Shown in pieces: positions 1-8,524 of a stretch of 48,416 nt of DNA; position 1 is the first letter of the stretch, and every line of letters starts with the position of its first letter. Source of the stretch: an uncultured Pseudomonadota bacterium (GTDB lineage: Bacteria; Desulfobacterota; Syntrophorhabdia; Syntrophorhabdales; Syntrophorhabdaceae); contig CALMFJ010000015.1 of NCBI GenBank assembly GCA_937862865.1, positions 1-48,416 on the forward strand, written 5' to 3'. The position numbers and the translations under genes are program-made. The notes under the pieces were generated by a model, which searched no databases, had not been told where the DNA came from, and saw only the letters and a list, made by a program, of their open reading frames with translations.

Positions 1-1850
1 CCGACCACGAGCGCCCTCTTGTCGACGGGAAGGTCGAACTCCTGGAGGGGCTCGAGCTTGCACGCCCGGGCCACGGACATCCTGATGATATCGTGGGCCT
101 TATCTGTCGCCTCTTCCTTTTCCTTCTGGTGGACCCACGAGTTATGCTCGCGGATGTTCGCCATCTCGTAATAGTACTGGTTGATGCCGGCCTCGCGCAG
201 GGTGTCGCGGAAAAGCGGCTCCAGGGTCCTCGGGGAGCACGCGGCGACAACCACGCGGTTCAAACCTTCTTCCTTTATCTTGTCCGTTATCTCGCGGGCG
301 GAGTTCGTCGCACAGGAGAAAAGCTGCTCCTGGGAGTAGACGACGTTGGGGAGTGTCTTGCAGTACTCCACCGTGCCCGGAACGTCGACGATGCGGCCGA
401 TGTTCGCGCCGCAGTGGCAGACGAAAACGCCGATCCGGGGCTCTTCCTGGGAGACGTCCTTCTCTTCGGGGTAGACCCTCTCCTTCGAGAGGTTGCCGCG
501 CCGGTACTGCAGCATTTCGCCGATCTGGCTTCCGGCTCCGGAGGCGGAGAAGACCGACTCCGGGATGTCGATCGGGCCCTGGAGGGCGCCCGAGACGAAG
601 ATGCCCCTGCGGTTCGTCAGCATGGGGTTTCTCGGGTCGATGTTGCAGAAGTTGTGCTCTTCGAGCTCGATGCCGAACTTCTGCGCGATCTCCTGCACAT
701 TCTTCGGCGGGTTCATGCCGATCGAGAGGACGACCATGTCGAACTCTTCCTCGACGACCCCGGCCTCGGGTGTCGTGTATTTGATGGTGACGTTATGGGT
801 CACCGGGTCTTCTTTGACTATGGAGGGGTAGCTCCTGAAGAAGCGGATGCCGGGGAGCGCCTCCGTCCTCTCGTAGTAGCGTTCGAAGTCCTTGCCGTAG
901 GCGCGCACGTCGTTGTGGAAGATCGTGCACTTCGCGTCCGCATCGTGGTCCTTCGTCAGGATGACCTGCTTCTGGGTGTATGTGCAGCATACCGCCGAGC
1001 AGTAAGAGTTACCGCCCTCGATCACCTGGCGCGATCCGATACACTGGATCCAGGCGACGTTGTGGGGGTGCTTGAGGTCCGACTTGCGCAGGATCTCGCC
1101 CGCGTACGGGCCGGTCGAGCACAGAAGGCGCTCGTAGTCCATGCTGGTGACGACGTTCTGAAACTCGCCGTAGCGGTACTCTTCCCTCACCTTCGGGTCG
1201 AAGGGCTCGAAACCCGGGGCAAGGATGATGGCGCCGACGTTGATCTGCTTCTTCTCGGCCTTCATCGTCAGGTCGATCGCGTTCTGCTTGCAGACGGCCT
1301 CGCAGATGCGGCACTTCTTCTCCTTCAGGTACAGGCAGCTCTCGTCGATGTACGTGATGAGCGGGATGGCCTGCGCGAAGTAGACATGGACCGCCTTATT
1401 GAGCGATATGTCCTGGTTATACTCGTCCGGGTACTTCACCGGGCAGTATTCCACGCACACCGTACAGCCCGTGCACAGGTCTTCCTTGATGTAACGGGGC
1501 TTGCGGTTCAGTGTTACGTTAAAATCTCCTGCATCTCCCTCTACGCTGTCGACTTCCGTGTAGGTGAGAACTTCGATGTTGGGGTGCCGGCCGACCTCGA
1601 CCAGCTTCGGTGCGAGAATTCACATCGAGCAGTCGTTCGTCGGGAAGGTCTTGTCGAGCTGGGCCATGTGGCCGCCGATCGAGGGCGCCTTCTCGACGAG
1701 GTAGACCCGGAAGCCCGCCGTCGCGAGATCGAGCGATGCCTGGATGCCGCTGATGCCGCCGCCGACGACCATGACATCGCCGAAGTCGCCGTTCGGCCCC
1801 TGATTGCACAGGTTCTTAATGTTCTCGTTGAGCGATATTACGTTTTCCAC
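1..1850 (-). CDS. bamE: BamE-like HdrA-type FAD/Fe-S subunit, probable selenoprotein (partial, runs off left edge)
   Basis: The reading frame starts at ATG 1850 and stays open to base 1 (about 617 residues) if the TGA at 1622-1620 is decoded. Residues 25-50 carry a GGGISG FAD-binding fold followed by the HdrA signature [20 protein letters not shown], then TGA, then [16 protein letters not shown]. HdrA homologues have Cys at this point (DCSxC-IL), so TGA probably encodes selenocysteine. A ferredoxin motif [12 protein letters not shown] follows. Further on are CSAVCC, and at about residue 490 the segment IGVFVCHCG, which normally begins canonical HdrA. The window ends at RALVVG, the start of a second flavin fold, so the full protein should be a double-module HdrA of about 1000 residues. 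It lies 38 bp after bamD and is last of four genes. By family, it should couple benzoyl-CoA reductase to a low-potential donor or to electron bifurcation; that role is inferred. Confidence 0.85.
1591..1622 (-). promoter_or_regulatory. Candidate selenocysteine UGA codon with SECIS-like hairpin
   Basis: The in-frame TGA is at 1622-1620. Seventeen nucleotides further along the transcript is an apical GGTC within CCGAAGCTGGTCGAGGTCGG (1610-1591), whose outer CCGA/TCGG arms pair. Bacterial SECIS elements need a guanine pair in the apical loop about 16-37 nt after UGA, which this meets. The internal part of the stem is imperfect. An alternative hairpin (1616-1596, CTCG/CGAG plus ACC/GGT) puts its loop closer to UGA. 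No folding calculation was run. Confidence 0.5.
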
Positions 1851-1888
1851 TGTGTATCACCTCATCGTGGTTAGTCTTTTATAGAACC

Positions 1889-3055
1889 TTACTCTATCAC
1901 CTCGGCGATGACCTCGGTGATGTCCTTTATCGTTATGTCGTCCTCGTGGCCCGTGACAAGGCGCGAGTCCTCGAGCGCCGTTATGCAGTAAGGGCACGCC
2001 GTAACCAGTTCCTGTGCACCCTCGCCGAGCGCCTGGTCGACGCGGATGTTCGAGAAGCGCTCGTGCTTCTCGGTCTCCGCCCACACCCTGCCGCCGCCCA
2101 TGCCGCAGCAAGTGGAGTCCATGCGGGCCTCGGGGAGCTCTGTGAGCTCGACGCCGGGAACGGCCTTCAGGGCCTCTCTCGGCTCGTCGAAGATCCCGTT
2201 GTGGCGGCCTAAGTAGCACGGGTCATGATAGGCGACCTTTTTCTGGTATTCCTTCGCGATGGTGAGCTTGCCCTCTTTTATAAGCCGGGGGATGAGCTCC
2301 GAGATATGAACGACCTCGAAGTCCACCTTGAACTCGGGGTACTCGTTCTTGAAGGTGTGGTAGCAGTGGGGCGAAGAAACGAGTATCTTTTTCACACCAG
2401 CATCGATGAAAGCTTTGATGTTCTCTTTCGCCAGCTTTTTGAAGAGTTCCTCATTGCCGGTCTTGCGTATCGACTCCCCGCAGCAGACCTCCTTCTCGCC
2501 CAGTATACCGAACGTGACGCCCGCTTTCTTCAGGACCTTCGCGGTCGCCTGGGCGACCTTCTTGAGCCTGGGGTCGTAGCTGCAGTAACAGCACGGGAAG
2601 TAAAGGTACTCCATGTCTTCTTTGAAAGGCTTGACGCCAAGCCCCTGGGCCCACTCGGCGCGGGTCTTCCTGTCTTCGTTGAAGGGGTTCCCCTGGCCCG
2701 AAAGGCCTGATGCGATCGTGCGGTAGGACTTGACAGGGCCGGCGAAGACGCCGTATCCCGTCGCCATGCGGCGGATCGCGACGATATCGTCGATCTGCTT
2801 CACATCCCGGGGGCAGCGCTGCGGGCACTTGCCGCAGGTCGTGCATCGCCATATCTCTTCCTTCTCGATCTCGGACAGTCCGAAGACGGCCTCACGGACG
2901 AGTTTTCTCATCGAGTACTGGCGCACCTTGTTCCAGGGACAGACGGTGTCGCATTTTCCGCACTGGTAGCAGTACTTTATCGCGTCGCCGCCCTTCTCCT
3001 TTATCTCGTCTATTACCTCTTGAAAAGGAGCTATGATCTCCATCTTCTTTGCCAT
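1889..3055 (-). CDS. bamD: BamD-like Fe-S protein with two CCG (HdrB/HdrD-type) domains
   Basis: Predicted electron-transfer subunit of the class II benzoyl-CoA reductase complex, 388 residues. The N-terminal third has two [4Fe-4S] motifs, CYQCGKCDTVCPW and CTTCGKCPQRCPRD, as in HdrC. The remainder has two CCG domains: the first with CCYC, EVCCGES and PHCYH, the second with DPCYLGRHN, STCCGMGGG and CPYC, as in HdrB/HdrD and succinate dehydrogenase C-type proteins. The start at 3055 (MAKKMEI) is preferred over an upstream Met at 3112 because GAGGATCTTACC precedes it. It begins 25 bp after bamC and is followed by bamE. BamD is the Fe-S protein expected between BamC and the HdrA-like BamE. The family assignment is firm; physiological direction and partners are inferred from gene order. 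Confidence 0.85.
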   Translation of the reverse strand: MAKKMEIIAPFQEVIDEIKEKGGDAIKYCYQCGKCDTVCPWNKVRQYSMRKLVREAVFGLSEIEKEEIWRCTTCGKCPQRCPRDVKQIDDIVAIRRMATGYGVFAGPVKSYRTIASGLSGQGNPFNEDRKTRAEWAQGLGVKPFKEDMEYLYFPCCYCSYDPRLKKVAQATAKVLKKAGVTFGILGEKEVCCGESIRKTGNEELFKKLAKENIKAFIDAGVKKILVSSPHCYHTFKNEYPEFKVDFEVVHISELIPRLIKEGKLTIAKEYQKKVAYHDPCYLGRHNGIFDEPREALKAVPGVELTELPEARMDSTCCGMGGGRVWAETEKHERFSNIRVDQALGEGAQELVTACPYCITALEDSRLVTGHEDDITIKDITEVIAEVIE

Positions 3056-3080
3056 GGTAAGATCCTCGTTAGTAGTCTTT

Positions 3081-3626
3081 TTACTGCTGGCCTTTCTGGG
3101 CCATGCGGGCAAGAGCGTCCGCTATCTTGTCGGGTCCGTACTTGTCCATCATTGCCTTGAGGCCGATCTCGACATCCTGCGCTTCCTGGCTCTCTTCGAC
3201 TTCCTCTTCCCTTTCCTCGTACGTCAAAACTTCATTGAGGCACCATTCTACGCACATCGGCTTTTCCCGGGGAGGGTCATCCTCGCACATGTCGCACTTG
3301 AGCGGAAGGCCTGAGTCGGGTTCCTTGAATATGTCACGTGACGGGCACGTCGCGCGGCAAAATGTACATTCATCGTATTCTTTGCCGTCGATAATATACG
3401 TCTCCCTGCCCATACACTCGGCCGGGGTGTATTCGCCCGCAAAGACCGGGAGCCAGATGTCCTTCAACGGGTGCCGGATTATCTGGATGCGGGACCTGGC
3501 CGGATTAATGCCGCTGTACCTCGGCGTGGAATGGAATGCGGAACATACGATCTCGCACCCACGGCAGCCGTTGCATTTGTCGGCATCAACTTTGATCGTC
3601 TTTACTATTTTCTTGATTTTAGCCAT
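3081..3626 (-). CDS. bamC: BamC-like multi-cluster ferredoxin subunit
   Basis: A 181-residue polyferredoxin-type protein. The N-terminal KCNGCRGCEIVCSAFH is followed by CTFCRATCPSRDIF, KCDMCEDDP and MCVEWCLNEVLTY, giving cysteines for about three [4Fe-4S] clusters. The C-terminal 50 residues are acidic and lack cysteines. In the Geobacter enzyme BamC binds BamB and carries electrons to its active site; the same role is inferred here from sequence and position. Its ATG (3626) lies inside the end of bamB, giving an 8-nt overlap (AATGGCTAAA), so translation of the two is probably coupled, as expected for a tight BamBC pair. The length fits the family. A ferredoxin subunit of another AOR-type oxidoreductase would look similar, but the adjacent BamB residues favour this identity. 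Confidence 0.85.
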   Translation of the reverse strand: MAKIKKIVKTIKVDADKCNGCRGCEIVCSAFHSTPRYSGINPARSRIQIIRHPLKDIWLPVFAGEYTPAECMGRETYIIDGKEYDECTFCRATCPSRDIFKEPDSGLPLKCDMCEDDPPREKPMCVEWCLNEVLTYEEREEEVEESQEAQDVEIGLKAMMDKYGPDKIADALARMAQKGQQ

Positions 3627-5601
3627 TTTTCAAAATCCCCCTCTGTTCCAGGTCATCGGCAACGTAATCGAGATCCAGCTCGTGCAGCCTTTCTCTCGTC
3701 GGTATACCATCGTCGTTCCAGCCCTTGAACTTGTAATAGGTAGACAGGAGGTTCTCCTCAAGCTCGGGCCATCTTCTCTTCCAGTGGTCCGCGGGCGGCT
3801 TCTCGTCTTTTCTGCTCATACCGCGCCTGTTGTTCAGGGCCCTGTGAAGGTTTCGACTGCGGTTCACTATCTTCTTGAGGCCGGCTTCATCGACATCAAG
3901 TCCTGTGGCAGCCCTGATTATTTTCGGGTAATTGTGGATGTGGTACGGCGGCTTGAGGCAGAATGACGACATGCCCGCGCATACGCAGCATGCGTCGTCG
4001 ATGTTGTGGAGCATTTCCATCCAGTCGACGATCACGCTGCAGATATCCGCCGTCGGGAAGAACGGTATCCCCTTTTCGCCGCGCGGTTCCCACTCGAGGA
4101 GCCACTGTTTCCAGCTCGGGTCGGGAAGCTGCGGCCAGTCCTCGACGAACTTTTCCCTCTGTTCCATGGTGGGGAAAGCTCCCTGCGGCCAGTTTCCTTC
4201 AATCTGTGTGATACTGATCTTCTCATTGGTTGCGTACATCAGGTAGTATAGAGGATCGAGCGTGCCAAGCTTAAGCGGCAGCTGCTCGTGTTTCTTTATC
4301 GTATTGTGGTCGAACGCCTCGGCACCGTTCCCGATCCTTCTGGCCGCCTGGTAAACACCATCCGCAAGGACATCGCCGATGCCTTCGCGGTGTGCGACCC
4401 TGTCCATGAGCCACAGGAACCTTCCTTCGTTGTCCGAAGGACATGCCGGGTAATTGGGCCCGGCCGCAAAATCCTTGTCGGTCAGGATGCCGGCTTCGTA
4501 AAGCTCCACTGCGAATGCAAGTATCTGCGGGGTCGAGAACGAGTCAAAACCGTATTCCGTGGCGCGCTGCAGTGCCCTCCATGCGAAGTCCATGTTGTCG
4601 ACGTAGGCGGCCATTGCGTATGTCAGCTTTCCGAAACATTTCGCCATGTATCTCGGCGTGTCCCTGTATGATATCAAAGCGCCGCAGTGCTGAGGGCAGT
4701 TCATACAGCTGATCAGCCTCTTGATGCCTTCAAGCTGGCCTCTCGGCCATTCCACGGCGACCTTTTCGTCCCAGAACCCTCTTCTGCGCGTACGGGCGTT
4801 GCCCCACATGAAATTCTCTGTATGCCAGCTCTCGTCGGTATGGACCATTTCCTGGGGTGAGCCTATACCGGAAAGGATCGTCATGACGTCGGGAATGGGG
4901 TTCGTGTTCCGGAAATTGATGTAGGCCATCATCTCCTTCATTTCCTTCATGAACGCTTCGCCGTCGAAGAGGTTGATGTCCTTCGAGCCCCGCACCGCTA
5001 CGGCCTTGACCTTTTTGTCGCCCATAACGGCGCCGCCGCCGAGGCGGCTTGCACTGGAGCGGCCCTGCTCTATCGAAGCGGTGAAGCACCTGTGCTCGCC
5101 CGCGGGGCCGATGGCCGCCACCTGCGCATTCGGCTGGTTCAATTCCCTGCGTATGGCGTCCTGGGTCTCGAGCGCTCCCTTGCCGACAAGGTGAGACGCG
5201 TCACGCAGTTCGACCTTGTCGTTGTTGATCCAGATGTAGACCCATTTTGGCGACTTGTTGTTGAGGATGACCTTGTCGTATCCCGCATACTTGAGCTCCG
5301 CCGACCAGAACCCGCCCATCATCGGGTACGCGAGCAGACCGGACTCCGGGGACATGAACGTGACAACCGTCCTGTTGGCGCTGAAAGCCGGGGTGGCATT
5401 GAGAACACCGGAACTGAATATAAGCATGTTCTCGTCGTCAAATGGCCCCACATTCGCCGGGACCCTGTCCCAGTGGAGCTTCACACTTGTTCCCAGACCT
5501 CCGAGGTGGGTTTCCAAAATCTTCGGATCTGTCTCCACCCTTTCGATGTTTCCCGTGGCCAGATCAATTTCCAGGTTATACCCTACTTCTCCATATCTCA
5601 T
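3619..5601 (-). CDS. bamB: Benzoyl-CoA reductase class II active-site subunit BamB (tungsten AOR family)
   Basis: A 660-residue protein of the aldehyde:ferredoxin oxidoreductase family, expected to bind tungsten bis-pyranopterin and one [4Fe-4S] cluster and to reduce benzoyl-CoA to the dienoyl-CoA without ATP. Cluster cysteines are C299, C302 and C306 (CMNCPQHC), with a likely fourth in the C-terminal DACCVCAG segment. Cys322 (MAKCFGKLTY) sits at the number and context I recall for the tungsten ligand of Geobacter metallireducens BamB. Glu251, Glu257 and His260 (QEMVHTDESWHTENF) match residues I recall as active-site residues there. Ordinary AORs lack that Cys ligand. First gene of bamBCDE, about 60 nt from a strong promoter; moeA is divergent upstream. 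Deltaproteobacteria often carry several BamB paralogues, some acting on related ring-CoA substrates, so the exact substrate is not settled by sequence. Confidence 0.87.
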   Translation of the reverse strand: MRYGEVGYNLEIDLATGNIERVETDPKILETHLGGLGTSVKLHWDRVPANVGPFDDENMLIFSSGVLNATPAFSANRTVVTFMSPESGLLAYPMMGGFWSAELKYAGYDKVILNNKSPKWVYIWINNDKVELRDASHLVGKGALETQDAIRRELNQPNAQVAAIGPAGEHRCFTASIEQGRSSASRLGGGAVMGDKKVKAVAVRGSKDINLFDGEAFMKEMKEMMAYINFRNTNPIPDVMTILSGIGSPQEMVHTDESWHTENFMWGNARTRRRGFWDEKVAVEWPRGQLEGIKRLISCMNCPQHCGALISYRDTPRYMAKCFGKLTYAMAAYVDNMDFAWRALQRATEYGFDSFSTPQILAFAVELYEAGILTDKDFAAGPNYPACPSDNEGRFLWLMDRVAHREGIGDVLADGVYQAARRIGNGAEAFDHNTIKKHEQLPLKLGTLDPLYYLMYATNEKISITQIEGNWPQGAFPTMEQREKFVEDWPQLPDPSWKQWLLEWEPRGEKGIPFFPTADICSVIVDWMEMLHNIDDACCVCAGMSSFCLKPPYHIHNYPKIIRAATGLDVDEAGLKKIVNRSRNLHRALNNRRGMSRKDEKPPADHWKRRWPELEENLLSTYYKFKGWNDDGIPTRERLHELDLDYVADDLEQRGILKNG

Positions 5602-5663
5602 ATTAAGCTCCTAGATCCTCTGGTATCCTTTCACAGCCACAGCTTCGGCTGCTTTCGGTAAGT

Positions 5664-5692
5664 CTTGTGTATTATATCACAAGCCCTTGTCG
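5664..5692. promoter_or_regulatory. Candidate operator: inverted CTTGTG/CACAAG half-sites over the bam -10
   Basis: CTTGTG (5664-5669), 8 bp, then CACAAG (5678-5683) form an inverted repeat straddling the -10 hexamer. A further ACAAG-CC-CTTGT symmetry continues to 5692 in the spacer. A repressor bound here would occlude the promoter. Which regulator binds is unknown; no regulator gene is adjacent. Confidence 0.4.
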
Positions 5693-5698
5693 TGTCAA
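5671..5698 (-). promoter_or_regulatory. Strong sigma70 promoter of the bamBCDE operon
   Basis: On the minus strand TTGACA (5698-5693), a 16-bp spacer and TATAAT (5676-5671) are both exact consensus hexamers. The predicted start near 5664 gives a 5' leader of about 60 nt before bamB. Confidence 0.75.
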
Positions 5699-5861
5699 GA
5701 AAAATGGTGGTAGAAATGACTAATAATAGCCCCTCTGAACGATTACTACCTACCCCATAGTAATTATTGACAATTCCAAGCCGTGCAGCTCAAACTGCGC
5801 TCATCTCCTGTCACACGGGCAAACATCCTGTGGACAATGCTGTGCAAATTCCCTATGATAT

Positions 5862-7142
5862 ATGACAAATGCCGACTTTCTTCACATCCCATCCGGACCG
5901 TTTAGCATGATTGCCCGGGATCTGACCGTATCCGTTACCGACGCCCTCAAAATAGTACTTGACAACGTAACGCCGCTGGGGCCCGAAGACGTATCGATAC
6001 TGGATTTGCCCGGCCGGGTGCTGTTCGATCCGATAATAGCCGATCACATGGTCCCCCCTTGGAACAATTCGGCCATGGACGGCTATGCGATGATAGCCGC
6101 GGACTCGAAGGGCTCATCCCGTAATAGCCCGCTGAGGCTCCGGATCGCCGGCGAAGTCCAGGCCGGCAGCGTCTGGCAGGCCGCCATGGAAAATGGAACG
6201 GCGGTCCGGATCATGACCGGAGCGCCAATCCCTGCCAATGCCGACTGCGTGATCCCGATCGAGGATACCGAGGAAGACGGAGGATATGTCGCACTATTCC
6301 GCGAGGTATCGCCGTTTGAAAATTACAGGTTTGCCGGAGAGAGCATTAAAAAGGGGGATGTCGTCCTCAACAGGGGTGAACGCCTGGGCTCGGCCCACAT
6401 GGGCACTCTCGCATCACTCAACTGCGGCGGCGCGAGGGTCTATGCAAGGCCCAGGGTTTCCATAATAGCCACCGGGAATGAGGTGGTCGAACCGGGCCAG
6501 AACATTGCGGACGGTCAGATAAGGAATATCAACGCCTACACCTTGATGGCCGAGGCGAAAAAATACGGTGCGCTGCCCTCATACCTTGGAATAGCCAGGG
6601 ACATATATGAAGATTCGAGGAAGCTTTTTGAGAAGGCCCTCGACGCAGACGTCGTGATCTCAACGGGCGGCGTCTCCATGGGTAAATATGACCTGGTCAG
6701 GGACGTCTACGCCGACCTTGGGATCGATATCAAATTCGGATGGGTAAAGGTAAAACCGGGGAGGCCCCTGACCTTCGGAACGAAGGCCGGCAAGCTTGTC
6801 TTCGGTCTTCCGGGCAACCCCGTGTCCACCCTCACATCCTTTATACAATTTGTGAGGCCTGCCCTGCTCTCTTTAATGGGGGCGCGCCGTATTCATAAAC
6901 CCGTGGTCAACGCCATCCTCCTGGAAAACATAGCGAAACCGCCGGGCAAGGCGCATTATTTGCGAGGCCGGTTCACGATCAAGGACAACAACCTTTACGT
7001 GACGACGACGGGAAACCAGAACTCATCGATAATCCGGTCGATGAGCGACGCGAACTGCCTGATAATCATGCCCGAGGAGACAACGGACGTGAGATCGGGC
7101 GAGCAGGTCAGGATCCAGCTTATACACCACGAAGAGATATAG
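5862..7142 (+). CDS. moeA: Molybdopterin molybdenumtransferase MoeA
   Basis: A 426-residue MoeA, which inserts molybdate or tungstate into adenylylated molybdopterin (cytoplasm, Mo/W cofactor biosynthesis). Family signatures in order: VPPWNNSAMDGYAM near residue 65, MTGAPIPANADCVIPIEDTEE near 120, GNEVVEPGQ near 205, STGGVSMGKYDLV near 270, and GRPLTFG...VFGLPGNPVSTLTSF near 305-325. An internal Met at about residue 17 (MIARDLTVSV) aligns better with the usual family start, so the first residues may not be translated. It is divergent from bamBCDE, whose BamB needs a tungsten pterin cofactor; a dedicated supply role is a reasonable inference. No clear promoter was found in the 260-bp gap for this direction. 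It ends 8 bp from the convergent radical SAM gene. Confidence 0.93.
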   Translation: MTNADFLHIPSGPFSMIARDLTVSVTDALKIVLDNVTPLGPEDVSILDLPGRVLFDPIIADHMVPPWNNSAMDGYAMIAADSKGSSRNSPLRLRIAGEVQAGSVWQAAMENGTAVRIMTGAPIPANADCVIPIEDTEEDGGYVALFREVSPFENYRFAGESIKKGDVVLNRGERLGSAHMGTLASLNCGGARVYARPRVSIIATGNEVVEPGQNIADGQIRNINAYTLMAEAKKYGALPSYLGIARDIYEDSRKLFEKALDADVVISTGGVSMGKYDLVRDVYADLGIDIKFGWVKVKPGRPLTFGTKAGKLVFGLPGNPVSTLTSFIQFVRPALLSLMGARRIHKPVVNAILLENIAKPPGKAHYLRGRFTIKDNNLYVTTTGNQNSSIIRSMSDANCLIIMPEETTDVRSGEQVRIQLIHHEEI

Positions 7143-7149
7143 GCCCGCC

Positions 7150-8253
7150 TCAGGGAGCAGAACTTTTTTTTAATGCCTCGATATGCCGCAGCCTGGGAAT
7201 TATCTCCCTGTGCACATCGCAAACGATCGACTTCCCCGTAGTTATATCACGAAAGGTCCTCTTGTCGTTGGGACATCCGGCATGGCACGCGGTCCGGGAT
7301 TCGCAGGCCTTGCACTCTTTGGGCAGGTCCGGCCTCCTGATATCGTAATGAAAATCGTACACCTGAAGTTTTGCCAGAGGGTCGGGGTCATATAACGTGC
7401 CGGATTTGAAGGTGTGGTTCCTGACGCACGGGCCAATGCCTCCGTCCGGAAATACGACGGCCATTCTTTTTCCGCACGGGTAAAGGGAAGCCGCGCCATC
7501 CCACGCAGGGATCAAAAAATCGAGCAGAAACGTTGTATTCACGTCATACCCGCGCCCGGCGTATTCCTCGAGCAGGTCGCAAAGCTCGTGATACCTTTTC
7601 AAAAGCATCTCTCTATAGCGCGGGTCCATGCTCCAGTACGAATTCCGGTAAAATCTCAGCCGGTAGCCGTTCTCGACCCCGAACCGGGCTATGTCGAGCA
7701 TCCGTTCCAGGTTCCATTCATCAAGCGCCGCGATAATGGTCTGGTTGATCACATTCGATCGCTCGCCGATTATTTTCATTCTCCGGGCCAATTCATCCAG
7801 AGGGATGTCCGTGATGTTCGTCGAGATCCATTGGATATCCCTGAGGTCGTCCCAGTTGACCGAATCAATGACGTCCCCGTTCGTGCACAGGGCCCCCTGC
7901 ATGCCGTCCGTGTTGTCATGGACCGCATCCATTACCTTTTTGATCCTGTCCGTTCGAAGGAGCGGTTCACCTCCGAGGAAAACCACGGTGTTCACCTTGA
8001 CCCTGTTGACCTTCCATACCTCCGGGACCCACTCGAGGAGACGCGAGAAGGTGTTATTGTCCATCTCGAGCGCGTCATCGTAGCCGACCTGATTGAAGAC
8101 GTAACAATACTCACACATCCGGGTGCATTTATACGAGAGGAACAAAAGGAACCAGAAAAGGGGGAATTTCTCCCACCCCGGGCCCCCCGTCAGCCTGTCA
8201 TCCTCCTTCCTGTACAGCTCATAAAGTCTTTCCCTGTATCTGCAGGTATCCAT
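7150..8253 (-). CDS. Radical SAM protein with SPASM-type C-terminal Fe-S region
   Basis: 367 residues from ATG 8253, chosen because GAGGTGAT lies just upstream; a Met 21 codons earlier has no such site. The radical SAM cluster motif is CTRMCEYC (C43, C47, C50), followed by VFLGGEPLLR, the GGE SAM-contact motif. The C-terminal part has CGKRMAVVFPDGGIGPCVRN and CKACESRTACHAGCPNDKR, a cysteine pattern typical of SPASM/auxiliary-cluster proteins such as anaerobic sulfatase-maturing enzymes and peptide-modifying enzymes. No recognisable precursor peptide, sulfatase or other substrate gene is adjacent, so the reaction cannot be named. It is convergent with moeA and divergent from the porin gene. 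SPASM enzymes often act on ribosomal peptides, which would make small ORFs nearby worth inspecting. Confidence 0.82.
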   Translation of the reverse strand: MDTCRYRERLYELYRKEDDRLTGGPGWEKFPLFWFLLFLSYKCTRMCEYCYVFNQVGYDDALEMDNNTFSRLLEWVPEVWKVNRVKVNTVVFLGGEPLLRTDRIKKVMDAVHDNTDGMQGALCTNGDVIDSVNWDDLRDIQWISTNITDIPLDELARRMKIIGERSNVINQTIIAALDEWNLERMLDIARFGVENGYRLRFYRNSYWSMDPRYREMLLKRYHELCDLLEEYAGRGYDVNTTFLLDFLIPAWDGAASLYPCGKRMAVVFPDGGIGPCVRNHTFKSGTLYDPDPLAKLQVYDFHYDIRRPDLPKECKACESRTACHAGCPNDKRTFRDITTGKSIVCDVHREIIPRLRHIEALKKSSAP

Positions 8254-8402
8254 TTCATCACCTCGGGCGGTCAAAAACGCACACATACTTTTAAAAGAAT
8301 CGATTCGCGAAGTCAATGCTTACAACGCTCATGCGAATTTTCCGCCAACAGAGGTCCTCCCCGGCCCCTCGAAACTATTTTATTAATGAATGTTAATTTT
8401 CC

Positions 8403-8432
8403 TTGATTTCTCGTTATGCTTGGCTGTATACT
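8403..8432 (+). promoter_or_regulatory. Sigma70-like promoter of the porin gene
   Basis: TTGATT (8403-8408), an 18-bp spacer and TATACT (8427-8432). The predicted leader to the ATG at 8525 is about 85 nt, with GGAGG at 8514-8518. Confidence 0.55.
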
Positions 8433-8524
8433 ACGAACCGTTATTTCTATTTGGATACTACGAAAGCCATATTGACAGGCACACGGATGTGGATGTGCAA
8501 AGATCCCAACATTGGAGGTATTTC

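Noticed and set aside
1620-1850. A 76-residue fragment or pseudogene ending at TGA
   Set aside because: The frame continues for over 500 codons with unbroken HdrA homology, so the TGA is better read as selenocysteine.
93-1874. A 593-codon plus-strand open frame
   Set aside because: It lies antisense to the HdrA-like gene, has no recognisable motifs, and is a GC-rich shadow; the minus strand encodes the conserved protein.
3619-5601. Generic aldehyde:ferredoxin oxidoreductase
   Set aside because: Cys322 and the Glu251/Glu257/His260 set plus the BamC/D/E neighbours favour benzoyl-CoA reductase; the two cannot be separated with full certainty without phylogeny.
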